NCBI GenBank assembly: GCA_014281115.1
Contig: JACONQ010000020.1
Span: 1,240,001-1,304,000, forward strand
Source of the DNA: Laburnicola sp. R22_1
Taxonomy: Eukaryota > Ascomycota > Dothideomycetes > Pleosporales > Didymosphaeriaceae
Direction of reading: 5' to 3'
DNA: 64,000 bases
A program made the position numbers and the translations under genes. Shown here piece by piece: positions 1 to 11,506 of this stretch. The number at the start of each line of letters is the position of its first letter. Position 1 is the first letter of the stretch. The notes beneath the pieces are model-generated. The model saw only the letters and a list, made by a program, of their open reading frames with translations. It was not told the origin of the DNA and did no database searches.

Positions 1-2
1 TG

Positions 3-152
3 TGGATTCGCAAGCAAGTTGAAGCCGGGAACATTGACGTTACCTGGATGGGAACTGCTAATATGCCCGCTAATGGATTAACAAAGTCTCTCTCTGATAG
101 TAGCAAGCACAAGCGATTCTTGCAGCAATTGGGAATAACCGATATCCGCTAA
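3..152 (+). CDS. copia polyprotein, C-terminal end (RNase H), partial
   Basis: This is an open frame from the window edge to a TAA stop. It encodes the end of the RNase H domain of a Ty1/copia Pol protein. The stretch WMGTANMPANGLTKSL matches the usual copia terminus, in which a conserved N/D-x-x-T-K motif follows the last RNase H strand. The copia element at 16.5 kb ends in the equivalent way, with PADGLTKSL. RNase H degrades the RNA strand of the RNA:DNA hybrid during reverse transcription. The start and the other domains are off the window, so intactness of the whole protein cannot be judged. Confidence 0.8.
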   Translation, partial: WIRKQVEAGNIDVTWMGTANMPANGLTKSLSDSSKHKRFLQQLGITDIR

Positions 153-298
153 CAAGTTATTAGTTTAGAGGATAAGTTTGTTACATCTGTTGTTACCTAA
201 TAGAGTTCTTTCTAGGGAGGTGCCCTAGAGGCCCTCTGTTTACTTATTTTGCTTTGTTATACTTTACAGCACTCCGCTACCTTTGTGCTGTGGGAGGT

Positions 299-467
299 GT
301 GTTAGTGTGGAGTACGATATCACATAATACCACCAACCTGATGTAGACTAGTTGCTGATCACGATTCTGCTACTTAAGCAGTTTCTCTGTTCAGCTTGTT
401 ACAATCAACTCAGTCTCTCATTCCTAATTGCTACCCTACTTATCCCTTACAAATAACTATTATAACA
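299..467 (+). repeat. 3' LTR of the copia element (169 bp)
   Basis: The repeat starts TGTTAG and ends TATAACA, giving the canonical TG...CA ends. A purine-rich tract (GTGGGAGGTG) abuts its left side, as expected for plus-strand priming at a 3' LTR. The matching 5' LTR is outside the window, so the boundaries rest on the TG/CA ends and the tract only. Confidence 0.7.
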
Positions 468-1286
468 CCTATTTTGTAGTACCTGCAAGCGAGCCAAGCA
501 ACATAGTAGCTTAATATAGGACATTAACCTGCGTATATCCTTTATAAAGTGGCGAACAATTCCATCCTTTAACTTAAATTTCTGTATAGCTATATTGCGT
601 AAATTACTAGTAGGTTTAGACATCTTACGAAGATTGTTAATAGTCTATCTCTGGTCAATAGTAACGTCCCTTGTGCGGCAATACTTGTTAAAATCCTCCT
701 TATCTTGCTGCGCAATTACCTAGTCAAAGAACTAACGCACAACGCTGCAATTATCCTTATAGCCTTAACTACCTATAGGACTTAACGACAGGCGATTTTG
801 CTAGGTTGCTATTAAAGGCCTAGTAGGCAAGGGCGCAACAACTGGCTGCTGAAGCAGAGGCTGAGGCTAGGGATGAGGATATTGCTGAGGTATGTACGAC
901 GGCAGCATGTACGGCTGTTGCTAAGGGAGGCCTATACTAAGCTAACGACGTAGGTCTGCCTAGTATATCCTCTTTGCCCTCCTCTCCTTACAATCCTCCT
1001 GCGCGTTAATAACCTTCTACAGTTGCGCCTATAGCTAGCTCTTTTCTACCTCTTTCTTTAAGCGCTTTAGCTTATTACTTAAGCTAGAGCTGTCGTAATA
1101 ATGGCGTTTTGTGTGCCTGTTAACGCGCAGCTTGTTGCCTATAGTACTCCTCTACATTTCTACTATTTCTGGCGGCGGCTGTATAACACTAACGCCTAAT
1201 ACGCCCTTAAGCAGCTGGTTTCCTCACACAGTAGAGTTGCAAGTACGTATTTTAAAGTGCTCTCCGCTTAGCCTGTTCACCTAACA
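468..1286. other. degenerate DNA, likely transposon remnant
   Basis: There is no usable gene here. In the minus frames the sequence continues the broken coding stretch described at 1287-2222, with many TAG/TAA stops and a basic, coiled-coil-like composition around 1020-1130. It is probably the 3' half of the same decayed mobile element. Confidence 0.4.
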
Positions 1287-2222
1287 CTACTTTCTATGGT
1301 TGTTATAGAGCGGCTCGTGACAAATCCACCTGTTGTGGATTTGCGACACGCTCTCTGCGTGCGAGAAGATCTGCTCTGCGTTCTCCACAGCGCGTTGCTC
1401 CCTTAGTAGGGCGTTAGTACGCGTACTCATAATAGGCGTAGGCGGGTTAGACGACTTGTTAAAATAATAGCTGCGAGGGAAGGCCTTCTCTTTAGCAGGT
1501 GCGTCAACCCTAGTCTTAACTTTAAACTCCACCTTTTAATAGTGCTTGCTTAGCTTTACTTAGCTGTTAACTGCCGATATTATGCGGTCGCTAGCCTTAA
1601 GGCTGAGGTCCTCAAGCGTAAGCGACTTCTACATGCCCTTAGGCTGCACCCGAAATATAATAGTGTGGCCAAGTACACGGTACTCGCGGCCCTCCAGCTT
1701 AGCTAGAGGGCTCTTTAGCATACTGTTTATAACACTCTCTATATCCCACACAAGAAATAACGCCTTCTCTAAAACTCTACTCTTACAGATAACAATTGCC
1801 TTGTTTACGCGCAGAGAATAGTCTATATCTATGGGGTACAAAGGACCGCGTACGGGCGACGATGGGAGAATTGGCGATAACAGAGGCGCTGTTGGTGGAC
1901 TTAAATTAACCTTAATAGCCTCCTCTTCTCTTTCACGCAACGCTGACAGTACATCTACAGGTCTTACAGTAGACTTTAGTCGCTTCTTAGACAACTTTAA
2001 TAGCTTCTTGGACACCTTTGGCGGCTTTAACAACTTCTTTAGCTGCGCTCGCGGGCGAGCGCGTAGCTCCACAGGCGCAACCTTAGTCCCTGGAGTAGCT
2101 GCAGAGTCCTCTGTTACTACCTGAGCTACTGGGCTTGCCCACACAACACCGCGAAACGTACGAGATTCAGAAGGCCGACGCGTATTACGGCGCGTACGAA
2201 CACCAGGCGGAGAGCCAGCCAT
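1287..2222 (-). pseudogene. decayed ORF of an unclassified mobile element
   Basis: On the minus strand a 197-codon open stretch (1629-2222) is followed, after in-frame stops at about 1626 and 1533-1560, by an 81-codon stretch (1287-1532). The first part begins MAGSPPGVRTRRNTRR. It is proline- and lysine-rich (repeated KLLK/KKLLKLSKK patterns), then becomes more globular around VLGHTIIFRVQPKGM. The stops are TAG/TAA of the kind made by C-to-T or G-to-A change. It does not resemble the reverse transcriptase, integrase or DDE transposases elsewhere in the window. A gag-like or accessory ORF of a transposon is possible, but I do not recognise the family. Confidence 0.4.
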
Positions 2223-4471
2223 TTTGAGACTACAACACCAAAAAACGCGTCAGTATAGGCCCTCACATGTTTCACGATAGCCTCACCTGAAATACCGATT
2301 TTTTCATGAGCGGAATGCACCTTTGTCACGATTATAACCGCGAAGTACGCGTTTTGGGTGGGAAAACGGAGAATCACGGTATTTTCGCCGACTGCCAAGC
2401 ATACCATATCCCCGACTTTTGCACCTAACAAATATCAAGGCTTGTTCAAAAAATTCTTCTGCGGACATAAAACATAGACGACGACATTTTGAGGTTTTAG
2501 AGCAGTGGAGATCCGGTAAGAAGTAAAGGTTTCGAGGTATCTTATAAACTCCGAGATGAGCGTCCAAAATTTTGATTTGTAGAGCTCAGACGTGAAATCG
2601 ATATCCTACCTATTATAGACCTCCCATAATCGGAAAGCATGCTCGGTTTAAGACGTATCGATCTAACATAGACGAATAATGCATTTTATTTTCATCCTTT
2701 GTAGTGTAAGGCTAATGCTCGAACTTCATAGAAACAGAAACCCAGGGTATTCTCGAAGCGGAAAGTTTCCAAGGTAAACACTGCGAAGTCTCCACATAAT
2801 TGAATAGTTTGGATTATTGATTTCGCAGACATATCCCCCATGAATTGCATGCCGTTTGGTTTTAAATGCTGCAGATAGACAGCCAGACAGATTCTCCGTG
2901 TTTAGATATGTTACTTACTCCGCAGTATGCGGAGGGTCAGAGTCAAATTTACCAAGAAAAGAACTGTGCAGTTCCAGAATGGCTCTGAACATAGCATCCA
3001 CGGGTCATATGTTGAAGTCGTAGTTTGGAGAGATCGGGAAGCGTTTTGGTTACCAGATATTTTGTAAGGTGTCTGCTGGACTGGACATTGGACGATTCTC
3101 TGAACCTTTTTGATTCTCAATGAGAGCGCGGGAAGGTAGTGTGCATAAAATTTCCGCAGGGGAGAGGCCAAACACTTGAGATTGTTCAGAGGATCTGCGA
3201 AAAGACTACCCACATGCTCTTGGTCCGGTCCGGTTTTAGGAGCACCAGAATGACTACGCCGCATGTCGAAATCTCGACCAAGTATGAGCGAAGAACGCGG
3301 TTAACTGACCGGAAACAGGGAAAAGGGCTGACATTTTTTGGTTGGCACCAACGTGCTGTTGCATGCTTTTGGTTGTACGGGGGAGAACGGAGGTATGTAT
3401 GTTGAACTTCGTAAATGCAAGAAAAGACCGGCATGTATGAGCGCTTCTAACTATTATGGACACACTCTTCACATTAGGTGGTGCTCATAAATTTTTAGAC
3501 AAGCAGGCATTGATATAGGCTCTTTTGCTTTATATGAGAACCAGAGGTGTGTGAAGAAGTGGAAGATCCGTCCTGGCAGTTGCTGGTATTTATACTACTC
3601 CTCTTTCCGTTCCAGATTGCATATGTCTATCAATGGTGTGGACTTGGCGGTATTACAAGCCCATTCAAGACTAATCCCATCACATTCTCAAGTGGTATAC
3701 CGGAGGTAGCATTTCCATCTTTATGTTTGGAATATGTGACTGCACCGCTTCCAGATCCTAGATATGCATCAGTAAAACCAGTACCTGTCGCTTACAATCC
3801 ACAATCAATTTGTTGCAAATCCATACATCTAACATATCTATCACATCCCCTATTTCTCCGCCCACCTATTACTCTGAACGAACATATTCTTTCCCATCAA
3901 CACTTTTCTAATGGCTGTTTGCGACGTGAAGGTGTTTTGCGACGACACTGGTGCTTCTGTACCTGCTTACCTCCATTATCTGGATAGCGCTGTGCAGTCA
4001 AGTTCTGTATCAGAGGCTATTACCATCATCATACGTGAGCTGAGTATGCTGTTCTGGGTATATCTTGCGTTATGTAGGATTGCAGACCGCATTAAACGTG
4101 ACTGGCAGAGTTAAGACACACTTGTCTTCATATACAAAACTTTGTCAATCTTGGCCGAAGGTATATCGGGTCATTTGCGAGTGTAGAAAAACAGCAGCCG
4201 ACGCCGGTGATATCTGTGCACGCGAAAGCCTGATTCCATGCGTTGGCCCCATTCTGCGACTTTTGGAATTTCTCCAGCGTCATAATTTAGTAGCGACCTC
4301 GTCTCTTTCCCAATGCCAGAGTCTATCGGCAAAGGCGTGGTCTGATCTCAGTTCTTTCGACGTGGTGGTGATGCACGTTGGGTTAATTGTGACATCACGA
4401 CTTTAAAGTTCGTACCTGGTCGTACATCTCTTATCGTACGTTCGAACAACAGCGTAATACTTAGAAATCAA
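2223..4471. other. intergenic region, no supported gene
   Basis: About 2.2 kb contains only short open frames on both strands, none with a recognisable domain or convincing splice structure. Two overlapping plus-strand stretches (3547-3987 and 4065-4406) are the longest. They have no family resemblance that I can name. Confidence 0.5.
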
Positions 4472-5145
4472 ATGTCGCAGAATTTGAGGCCAAGCTCGTC
4501 ACCCAAAATGTCAGCAACTCAAATAATCCAAGTCGCAAGCGATACCACAGCGCTGGTTGCCGCCGGCGGCATCGCAACTATATCTCTCTTCGATGTCCAG
4601 CTGCTACTTTCCCAGCCAGCATCGCGCTCTCTCCCACTCATACGCTGGCTCTTCAGCCGCGGCTCGCACATCTTCCCCACTGCAGCCGGCCTCTCTTGTA
4701 CAGGCTTTGCATACCTAGCCTACGATGCACTAACTCCTGCGACACGTACGCTGTCGATGCTGCTGCATAGCGCGATGCGAGACAGACCCGTGAGCCTCTA
4801 TCTCATGGCGTCAGCATTGACAATTAGCATTGCGCCATGGACGAGTCTCGTAATGATACCGACGAACTTCACGCTCATCGAGAAGAACGAAGAGAAGGGC
4901 GGGAAGAAGAGTGCTGCGAGTACGGCGACGAAGCGGACTGCGGAAGAGTCCGTGAAGGGTAAGATGACATCAGCGAGACGACGGATTTGAGTGGGCCGCA
5001 GGAGCGGACGCGGGAGGATACGACGGAGAAAGAGGATGGGGAGGCGAAGAAATTGCTGGAGAAGTTTGTGAGGTTGAATGATGTCAGGGCTGTTTTGATG
5101 GGGTTGGGTGGTGTTGTGGGGTTGATTGGTGCGCTGGGACAGTAG
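4472..5145 (+). CDS. DUF1772 (anthrone-oxygenase-like) membrane protein
   Basis: Two exons, 4472-4951 and 5002-5145, give 207 residues. The 50-bp intron (GTGAAG...CGCAG) restores the frame to the conserved C-terminal helix (KFVRLNDVRAVLMGLGG). The product has four hydrophobic segments. It carries the family hallmarks: a helix ending in a Y-L-A-Y turn, a segment SIAPWTSLVMIPTN (the family's P-[WFY]-T-x(3)-M-x-P-T-N motif) and the terminal LNDVRA helix. DUF1772 proteins include noranthrone/anthrone oxygenases of polyketide pathways, but many are of unknown function. A basic, low-complexity linker (KGGKKSAAS) precedes the intron. The Met at 4508 is an alternative start. The GTGAAG donor is uncommon, so an indel instead of an intron is the other reading. 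Confidence 0.7.
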
Positions 5146-6090
5146 TGCTTGGAATTAAGGCTTCAACAACGAAATATTCAAAAATCACAATTCTAATACT
5201 TGATATTAAAATGAATCGAACCAGTTGATGGATGAGGATGCAAGTCGAGCTTATCCATGGATATACCTGAGTCACGTGACCATGCCTTTCTATTTGATAC
5301 AACCGCAAATGTGAAGTAGTTCACTAGATAGCATGTCGAATACCTTACAATGTACTCTAATTATTACGTTCATATAAAGAGACGACGTTGGTCTCCATCG
5401 ACGATGTTTGAGCGGCAGTGACATAGTCGGACGGGTTTATAACTTACATCCGTGCCGACCGCATTCTCCCTAACTGTAAGCAGTTGGGTAGTATGTTTAG
5501 AAAGTGTACATTGTAGAAGTATCTGTGTTTAGATGTGTGTCTCCCCGTCCCTGCTCCATGGAGTGATCAGAGGCTCGTATATAGTAGGCGAGCTGACTCA
5601 TGAGACCAATGTCGTCATGTGACATAGCTCTAGGCTGCTTACACTAACACTGACTCACATAACCACGTAAGATCTTAACAAGGCAACAGCGTAGCGTCCA
5701 GAAGGTGCAGATTGACTTTGTGATTGGGCAAGTCTGTCGTTCTCCATGCAAGCGATGAGTAAACGCACTTACACCGTGGGCAATTCCAAATAACAGTATC
5801 CAATCTCACCAGCAATACATTCTACAGTGCCCTATCAACATACCGCCCGCGGAGAATTCACATGAAATAGCGCTTTCATTCCGCACATCAACCGATTTGA
5901 TTAAAAATCTAATGATTGGAAATGCAGTGAGGCACCACATGCGCAAGATGAACTGTTCCAAACCACGACTTCAAACTTGTATAAGTACGCTGCTGAGTCC
6001 TCCGAAATTTTCTTCACGCAAAACCACATCTCTTCCACTCAAAATTTCCCGTATTCAAATTTGTTTCCATAAAATTTCTCATCAGTGAAA
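5146..6090. other. intergenic region, no gene seen
   Basis: About 0.95 kb separates the DUF1772 gene from the HD-domain pseudogene. I see only short frames and one TCACGTGA palindrome near 5272-5279. Confidence 0.5.
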
Positions 6091-6853
6091 ATGGTTGCTA
6101 TATCCCTTCTCACTCGTGTCATCGCCGGCGCCACTGTCCCCGATACTCCCCTGATCAACTCTTCCATCGCACTCGCACGAGCCGCTCTCCCAGACCACGG
6201 CTACAACCACATCATGCGATCCTGGCTGAACGGCCAAACAATCGTCAACAACCTGCCCGAAGCAAATCGCACGCGCATCGACCAAGAAGCTTTCAGCGTC
6301 GCAGCTATCCTGCACGATCTGGACTGGTACATCTCACCAAACTGCGCATATATATCCCACCGTACTTATTTTCTCTAGGAGTGACAACCCCACCTACACC
6401 TCCCCAGACAAACGCTTCGAAATCGACGGCGCCATCGCAGCCCGCACTTTCATCCTGGAACACGGTGGACCTACATGGACGTCTTAGCGCCTCTAACTCG
6501 TCTGGGACGCCATCGCGCTACACACCACAGCCAGCATCACGTGCTACAAACAGCCTGAAGTAGACATCACATCCGCGGGCACCATGACAGTGCTGGTCGG
6601 TCCCACGCTCAGCAAGAACTTCTTCAGCGACCTTGTTACGGTCAAACAGGAGCAGTGGGATGAGATTGTGAAAGTACTTCCGAACGAGAGAATGAAGGGG
6701 TACTTGAATGATGTGATGGTGCATTTTTGTGATGTTAAGCCGGAGACGACGTATGATAATTTTGTGAGCGATTTTGGGGAGGAGTTCTTGGAGGGGTTTA
6801 CTCGGAAGGGGAACAGAACGGTGGATTTACTTAATCGGGTGTTGCTGGAGTAG
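6091..6853 (+). pseudogene. HD-domain hydrolase-like protein, two nonsense mutations
   Basis: Two exons (6091-6326 and 6379-6853; intron 52 bp, GTACAT...CTCTAG) give 237 codons. The HD superfamily (metal-dependent phosphohydrolases, with cyanamide-hydratase-like fungal members) is indicated by YNHIMRSW (first His region), AAILHDLDW (HD pair) and DAIALHT (downstream His region). In exon 2 the frame has TAG at 6485-6487 and TAA at 6494-6496. Both are explained by C-to-T changes of glutamine codons at CpA. The rest of the frame is clean to the stop at 6851-6853. The donor GTACAT differs from GTACGT by one G-to-A change. The gene is therefore probably dead and RIP-like mutated, although it appears single-copy in this window. 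Confidence 0.75.
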
Positions 6854-7019
6854 GAGTGGGGAGGGAAAACTATCCGCAGGAGGCGTGATCTCACCTTGAG
6901 TGGATGGTCAATAGTGGATATATACAGGATCTTCGTAGTAATGCCCTTAAGGTTTTGATGGTTACCCAATGCGCTTCACTGACAAGTACTTGTGCATGTA
7001 CCAAACATCTTTAGCAGAC

Positions 7020-8904
7020 TCAGATCTTCACCTGTTTCTTCCTCCACATCAACAGCGTGGCCAAAATTTGTGCACCAGAAAATGCAGCCAGGACCACCAT
7101 CTGGAAATTGTAACCCTGAGCATAAATAAGGCGAACGTTCTCGTCCAGTTTTGTTTCGTGGTCGAGGTGAGGTGTCGACGGTGTGTATTGCGAGCCAAGC
7201 ACCGATTGTAGGCGAGGTCTGGTATAACTGTGGAAAACAGAGGTTGCGATGGAAAGGACAATGGCACCTCCCATGATTCGTATTTGGCCTACCGCTGCCA
7301 TGCCGACAGCTTATACTATTAGCTCATGTTCCCTTCAAGACTGGGACGACATACCTCGATGTTTAGCATCGACGATAAATGGTATGACGACAGCGGGTAA
7401 CGATATAGTGATCCCATACCCAAATCCTGCTATTATCTGGAAGCCATACATCCTCGCAGGTATGGCTATCGTCTTTGGGAGTGTCGCCAAGAGGGAAAAC
7501 CCAAGGATTTGTAGTAACGCCGAAAAGAAGAGCACAAACAGAATAGGAACCTTGAATCTTCCAGTCACAGCGGAAGCCCAAGCTGCACCAAAAGGTGCAG
7601 AAAAGGTGAAGGGCACGGTCCGGACACCAGCCGCAAGCGCCGAAGTACCGTGAACCAGCTGAAATTTTTGCGGAGGAGTAAAGACACCTACGAACCACGT
7701 GCCCCCCAAGAATGTTGAGCCACTTCCCTGAATGTCAGCAAAAAACCGGTATACCAGGAGAACCGAAAGGAAATACTTACAACAGAAGGCCTAGTACAAA
7801 CCGGTTTGTTAAGAAGACCCAAGGCAGCACTGACTCGCGAGCGCCGTCGGCTAACGTTACACGACGTTCCCAAAGTATCAAGATGATCCAAGGGAGACCT
7901 GAAACGACCAAGAGCGTGATTACGTAGTCAAATGCCTCGTCGGCCTCATGGAAACCTGCAGTGAGTGCTAATGTTGCTATAACAAGGAGCAATCCACCAA
8001 GGAAGTCGATCCGGCTGTATACATCCTTGACGAGCAACGTGCGAAAGGTTCGAGAAAGATATTCGGGTGAATTATGGCGGGGAAAACCCCGCGGAATGGC
8101 TAGTATTGTAAAAGAAGAGCTGGAAGTGCACAGGGGATGCTATCGCTTAGAGTCAATGGGTGTAATCTTCTGCTAGGCACTGGACTTACTTGAGTAAGAC
8201 GACCCATCTCCACGTAGTGTGCTCGCTAATAGCTCCACCTGTGATGGGCCCAACAAGAAGCGAAATCGCGTACACGATTGCCATGTTCGTACCGAACGCG
8301 GCCCATTTCTGTGGTGGCACTAAATCCGTGATCATGGTGATGCCCAGAGCAAAGCAACCACCGCCTCCGATGCCTTGGAATGCACGAAACACGATACAAG
8401 AGCCATCATCAGGGGCGGTTTACAACCCAATACGACCATAGAAAGGGGAGGTGAGAGGCTTCCAGTACATACAGCTGGGTTATGGTTTGTGCCGCACCAC
8501 ATGCTGCCGATGCCACTATGAAAAAGGTGATTGCCGTTGCAAGAGGAGGCTTGCGCCCGAAAATATCGCTCAGCTTCGCAAATAAAACCACGACGGCTTG
8601 AAGAGCGAGTTAGCAACTTATATTCTACATTTCAGTCAGTGCACATACCCAGGTATCCAAGAAGATAGCTTGAAATGAGCCACCCAGCTTTATCGAAGCC
8701 TCCAAGGTCCTCAGTGATTGCGACTAGGGAGGTGGTTACGATCGGAATTTCGAGGTTCGTCAGAAACAATGCGATGCACATCCTGCTTGCTTTAGAAAGA
8801 TTCCAACCATGTTGGGGTAATATTTGGACTTACGCGGAGGTGATCAACCGGAAGCGAATTCCTTGTGGATAAGGTGGCGTGTTCTGGCTGACTGCTCCAT
8901 CCAT
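7020..8904 (-). pseudogene. MFS transporter, DHA2 (14-helix drug efflux) type, probably damaged
   Basis: The minus-strand gene reads as exons near 8834-8904, 8649-8782, about 8400-8596, 8190-about 8400, about 7781-8070, 7355-7727 and 7020-7309. Introns of 45-53 bp carry GTAAGT or GTATGT donors. MFS landmarks in order are: helix 1 MCIALFLTNLEIPIV; loop 2-3 motif AKLSDIFGRKP; motif region FRAFQGIGGGGCFALG; motif C region GPITGGAISEHTTWRW; and a late amphipathic tail ending MWRKKQVKI. This matches fungal DHA2 multidrug or toxin exporters of the plasma membrane. Two defects are visible. No AG acceptor precedes the exon starting near 8400 after the GTATGT donor at about 8470. A one-base frame slip lies near 8074-8130. 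If both are real the gene is non-functional. A start at 8904 is the first in-frame Met after an upstream stop. Confidence 0.7.
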
Positions 8905-9676
8905 CACGACATCTGGGGAATTTGATCCTTTCAAGGGAGATTCTTTTATTATTGGTTTTGAGATTGGACTCTTTTAGAATTCCATTCTGAAATTGGTGCG
9001 ACGAATGTGGGATGATTTCGGAAGGTTGCTTAGGGGCGTCGAAAGGGTGCACCCGAAGTACTTATCTTACATTCTTTCTGAGTCAAAACCTATAAAATGT
9101 CATCCATGATAAAGGCTATCTTTTCTAGTCTTGTAAACCCTGGTCACGTTGAAGGTTGGTTGGTCCGAATCGCGCTTGGGGCGGCTGCGCCTACCCATTA
9201 TAACCGGCACACCAGCTCAACGTCGACAGAATGAACGGAACCGCGCAGCCACAACACGAACTTTGCATGCGTGCATGCATGGACATGCTACATCTGCGGT
9301 AACCCTGCGACTGGTGGTATAGCGCGCTAGGCCCCAGTTCCGGAGGCACAGTCCAGCTGTGTAACAGTAAGCACATGCGCAATCAGTATACGGCCAAAGA
9401 GCAATTCTGCATTCTATAACTGCCCTGTGGGTCTTTTCTGCAAACTGAAAACTAACTGCGGCAACCGAACGTACCACAATACTGGGATACCGCCCAATTT
9501 AGCCAGCGGCACGGAGCTGTGCCACAAAACTGCTTGTCCTGCGCATTTGTCTTCTGTCTGCCTGCTGCGCCTCTTTGCTTTTTATATTTTTGTCCCTTTG
9601 CGCATGTGCCTCTTTCGTCTGCCTTCACGTCCTCTTGGGTAGTGCACGTTCGGAAGTCATCATACCAAGCATAAAT
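8905..9676. other. intergenic region between divergent MFS and P450 genes
   Basis: The MFS gene (minus) and the P450 gene (plus) are divergently arranged, so these 0.77 kb should hold both promoters. A short alternating GCATGC run lies at about 9266-9285. I see no further gene. Confidence 0.5.
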
Positions 9677-11495
9677 ATGGCTTGGAACGATGGCGGGGTG
9701 TCACTCAAACTTATCGAGTACCTGATGATCGCAATTATTAGTTCAGTGAGTGCTGTTCCCGATCAGTTTTATACCACTCACGCGTCTAGTCCGTCCTTCT
9801 GTATAGCTACCGAATCATTCTACACCCCCTGAGCCGATACCCCGGGCCAAAGCTGGCCGCAGTCACAGATTGGTACACAGCCTATTACTCCTTACACAAA
9901 CGTCTACACCTGATGACTTACCAAGACCACAAGAAGTACGGTATGGAACAACAGCTCTCGATCAGGGTATTCGTCACTTCACTAACAGCGGAAATTAGGG
10001 CCTGTGATAAGGCACGGCCCTAACAAGTTGGTCTTCAACTCTTACAGGACACTGCATGGTAAGTTCGCGAGGCTAATGGTAATGGATTCGACTGATTTTT
10101 CATCTACTCAAGACATTTATCAAAGCGAGCGCACGAACAAAGTGCATTCCTATCTCGCTACGCAGATCAAAGCCGACACGTACAGCGTCTTCAACTTTAT
10201 TGACAAGAGGCTTCCCAAGATTAAACGCCGCATGATCAGTAAAGCACTTTCGGAGCAGAAGATGCGACAATTCGAGCCTGCAATGCAGCAACACATTTCC
10301 ATTTTTCTCAAACAGTTGCTAAAAGCGAGTCAGCGTGCCGAGCCAGTCAACATGACGGATCGCTGCAAACGACTCGGAACAGACATCATCGCGCGCTTCG
10401 GATTCGGATATCACCTCAACCTACAAACGGAGGACACGAACGATTTCGTGCTCCCGGGTTTAGCGGGTGCGAGCTACAAAAACAACGTGTACATTCAGGC
10501 GCCATTGGTGAAATGGTTTGGGCTGGAATTTTTCTTCCCTAGGCTGTACGCGCTGAGGATGAAGTACTATTTCCTGCTCAAGCGGATGGTGAAAGAGCGG
10601 CTAGCCGAGGGAAAAGACGCCAAAGATGACCTATTCTCATATGTGATGGACGCTAAGGATCCCGAATCGGGCAGCAGAATTAGACTTGGCGAACTGGTAT
10701 CTGAAGCTACGTTTTTCTTCCGAGCCGGTATGTACGAAGAAATGTTCCACTGGACTTTTGAATCGGAAGATAAGATACTAACTAAGATCAACAGGCGGGG
10801 ACACAACAGCCACGACCATCACCGCAGTTTTCTTCTACCTGTCGCGAAATCCAAAATGTTACGCAAGACTGACTTCCGAAATACGCAGCACCTTCTCCGC
10901 AGGAGCTGAGATACAATCGGGCTCGCTTCTTTCGAGCTGCACCTACTTACCCGCCGTCATCGATGAGGCCTTGCGCATCTCCCCTCCAACCTCCGGCACA
11001 CTCTGGCGGGAACTCCCCGTGGGGGATATGCGAAGTTCAGAACCATTACTCGTTGACGGGCATCTGGTACCCGCCGGTACATGGGTCGGCGTAAACATGT
11101 ACACCATCCACCACAACGGCGCGTACTTTCCTGACCCATTTGCTTTTAAGCCCGAGCGATGGTTGGACGCCGAAGCAACACCGGAATCTCTCGCAACTCG
11201 AACCAAAGCATGCGAGACCTTCTCGCCTTTTAGTCTTGGCTCGAGATCCTGCGCTGGAAAATCCATGGCCTACATGGAGGCCAGTCTTACCTTGGCAAAC
11301 ACAATATGGTATTTTGATTTCCAGCCGCCACCGCTTGGAAGCACCTTGTCTACCATCGGAGGCGGCACTCCTGGGGATACAAAAGGACGAGACCGTGTCT
11401 GCGAGTTTCAGATCTATGACCAATTTATAGCGCATCATGATGGGCCGTACCTGGTGTTTAGACCGCGAGATGGCACATGCCAGGATTTAGAATAA
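9677..11495 (+). CDS. cytochrome P450 monooxygenase
   Basis: Five exons (9677-9745, 9790-9940, 9999-10058, 10113-10727, 10795-11495) encode 531 residues, a normal length for a microsomal fungal P450. All introns are GT-AG, 44-67 bp, with ACTAAC branch sites in two. The third intron is 54 nt without a stop, so it hides inside a longer open frame. Features in order: an N-terminal membrane anchor, a proline-rich hinge ([10 protein letters not shown]), an I-helix with AGGDTTAT (oxygen activation), the ExxR motif in EALR, the PERW motif, and the heme loop [11 protein letters not shown] with the axial Cys. The sequence resembles secondary-metabolism and benzoate-hydroxylase-type fungal P450s. The substrate cannot be told. 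No defect is seen. A Fot1-type transposon starts 12 bases after the stop codon. Confidence 0.88.
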
Positions 11496-11506
11496 TTCTT
11501 ATTATA

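Larger units (their letters stand above)
1..467 (+). mobile_element. 3' end of a Ty1/copia LTR retrotransposon
   Basis: The window opens inside a copia-type element. It holds the last 49 codons of the polyprotein, about 145 bp of untranslated DNA, a purine-rich tract (about 287-298) and a terminal LTR. The 5' part of the element lies outside the window. It is distinct from the complete copia element at 16.5-21.9 kb, because the LTR sequence and length differ. The reading frame here has no stop before its natural end, so this copy looks less damaged than the other transposons in the window. Confidence 0.85.

Noticed and set aside
1831..2124. 97-codon plus frame opposite the decayed element ORF
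   Set aside because: It mirrors the minus-strand coding stretch and has a low-complexity Ser/Phe/Asn composition expected of an antisense shadow.
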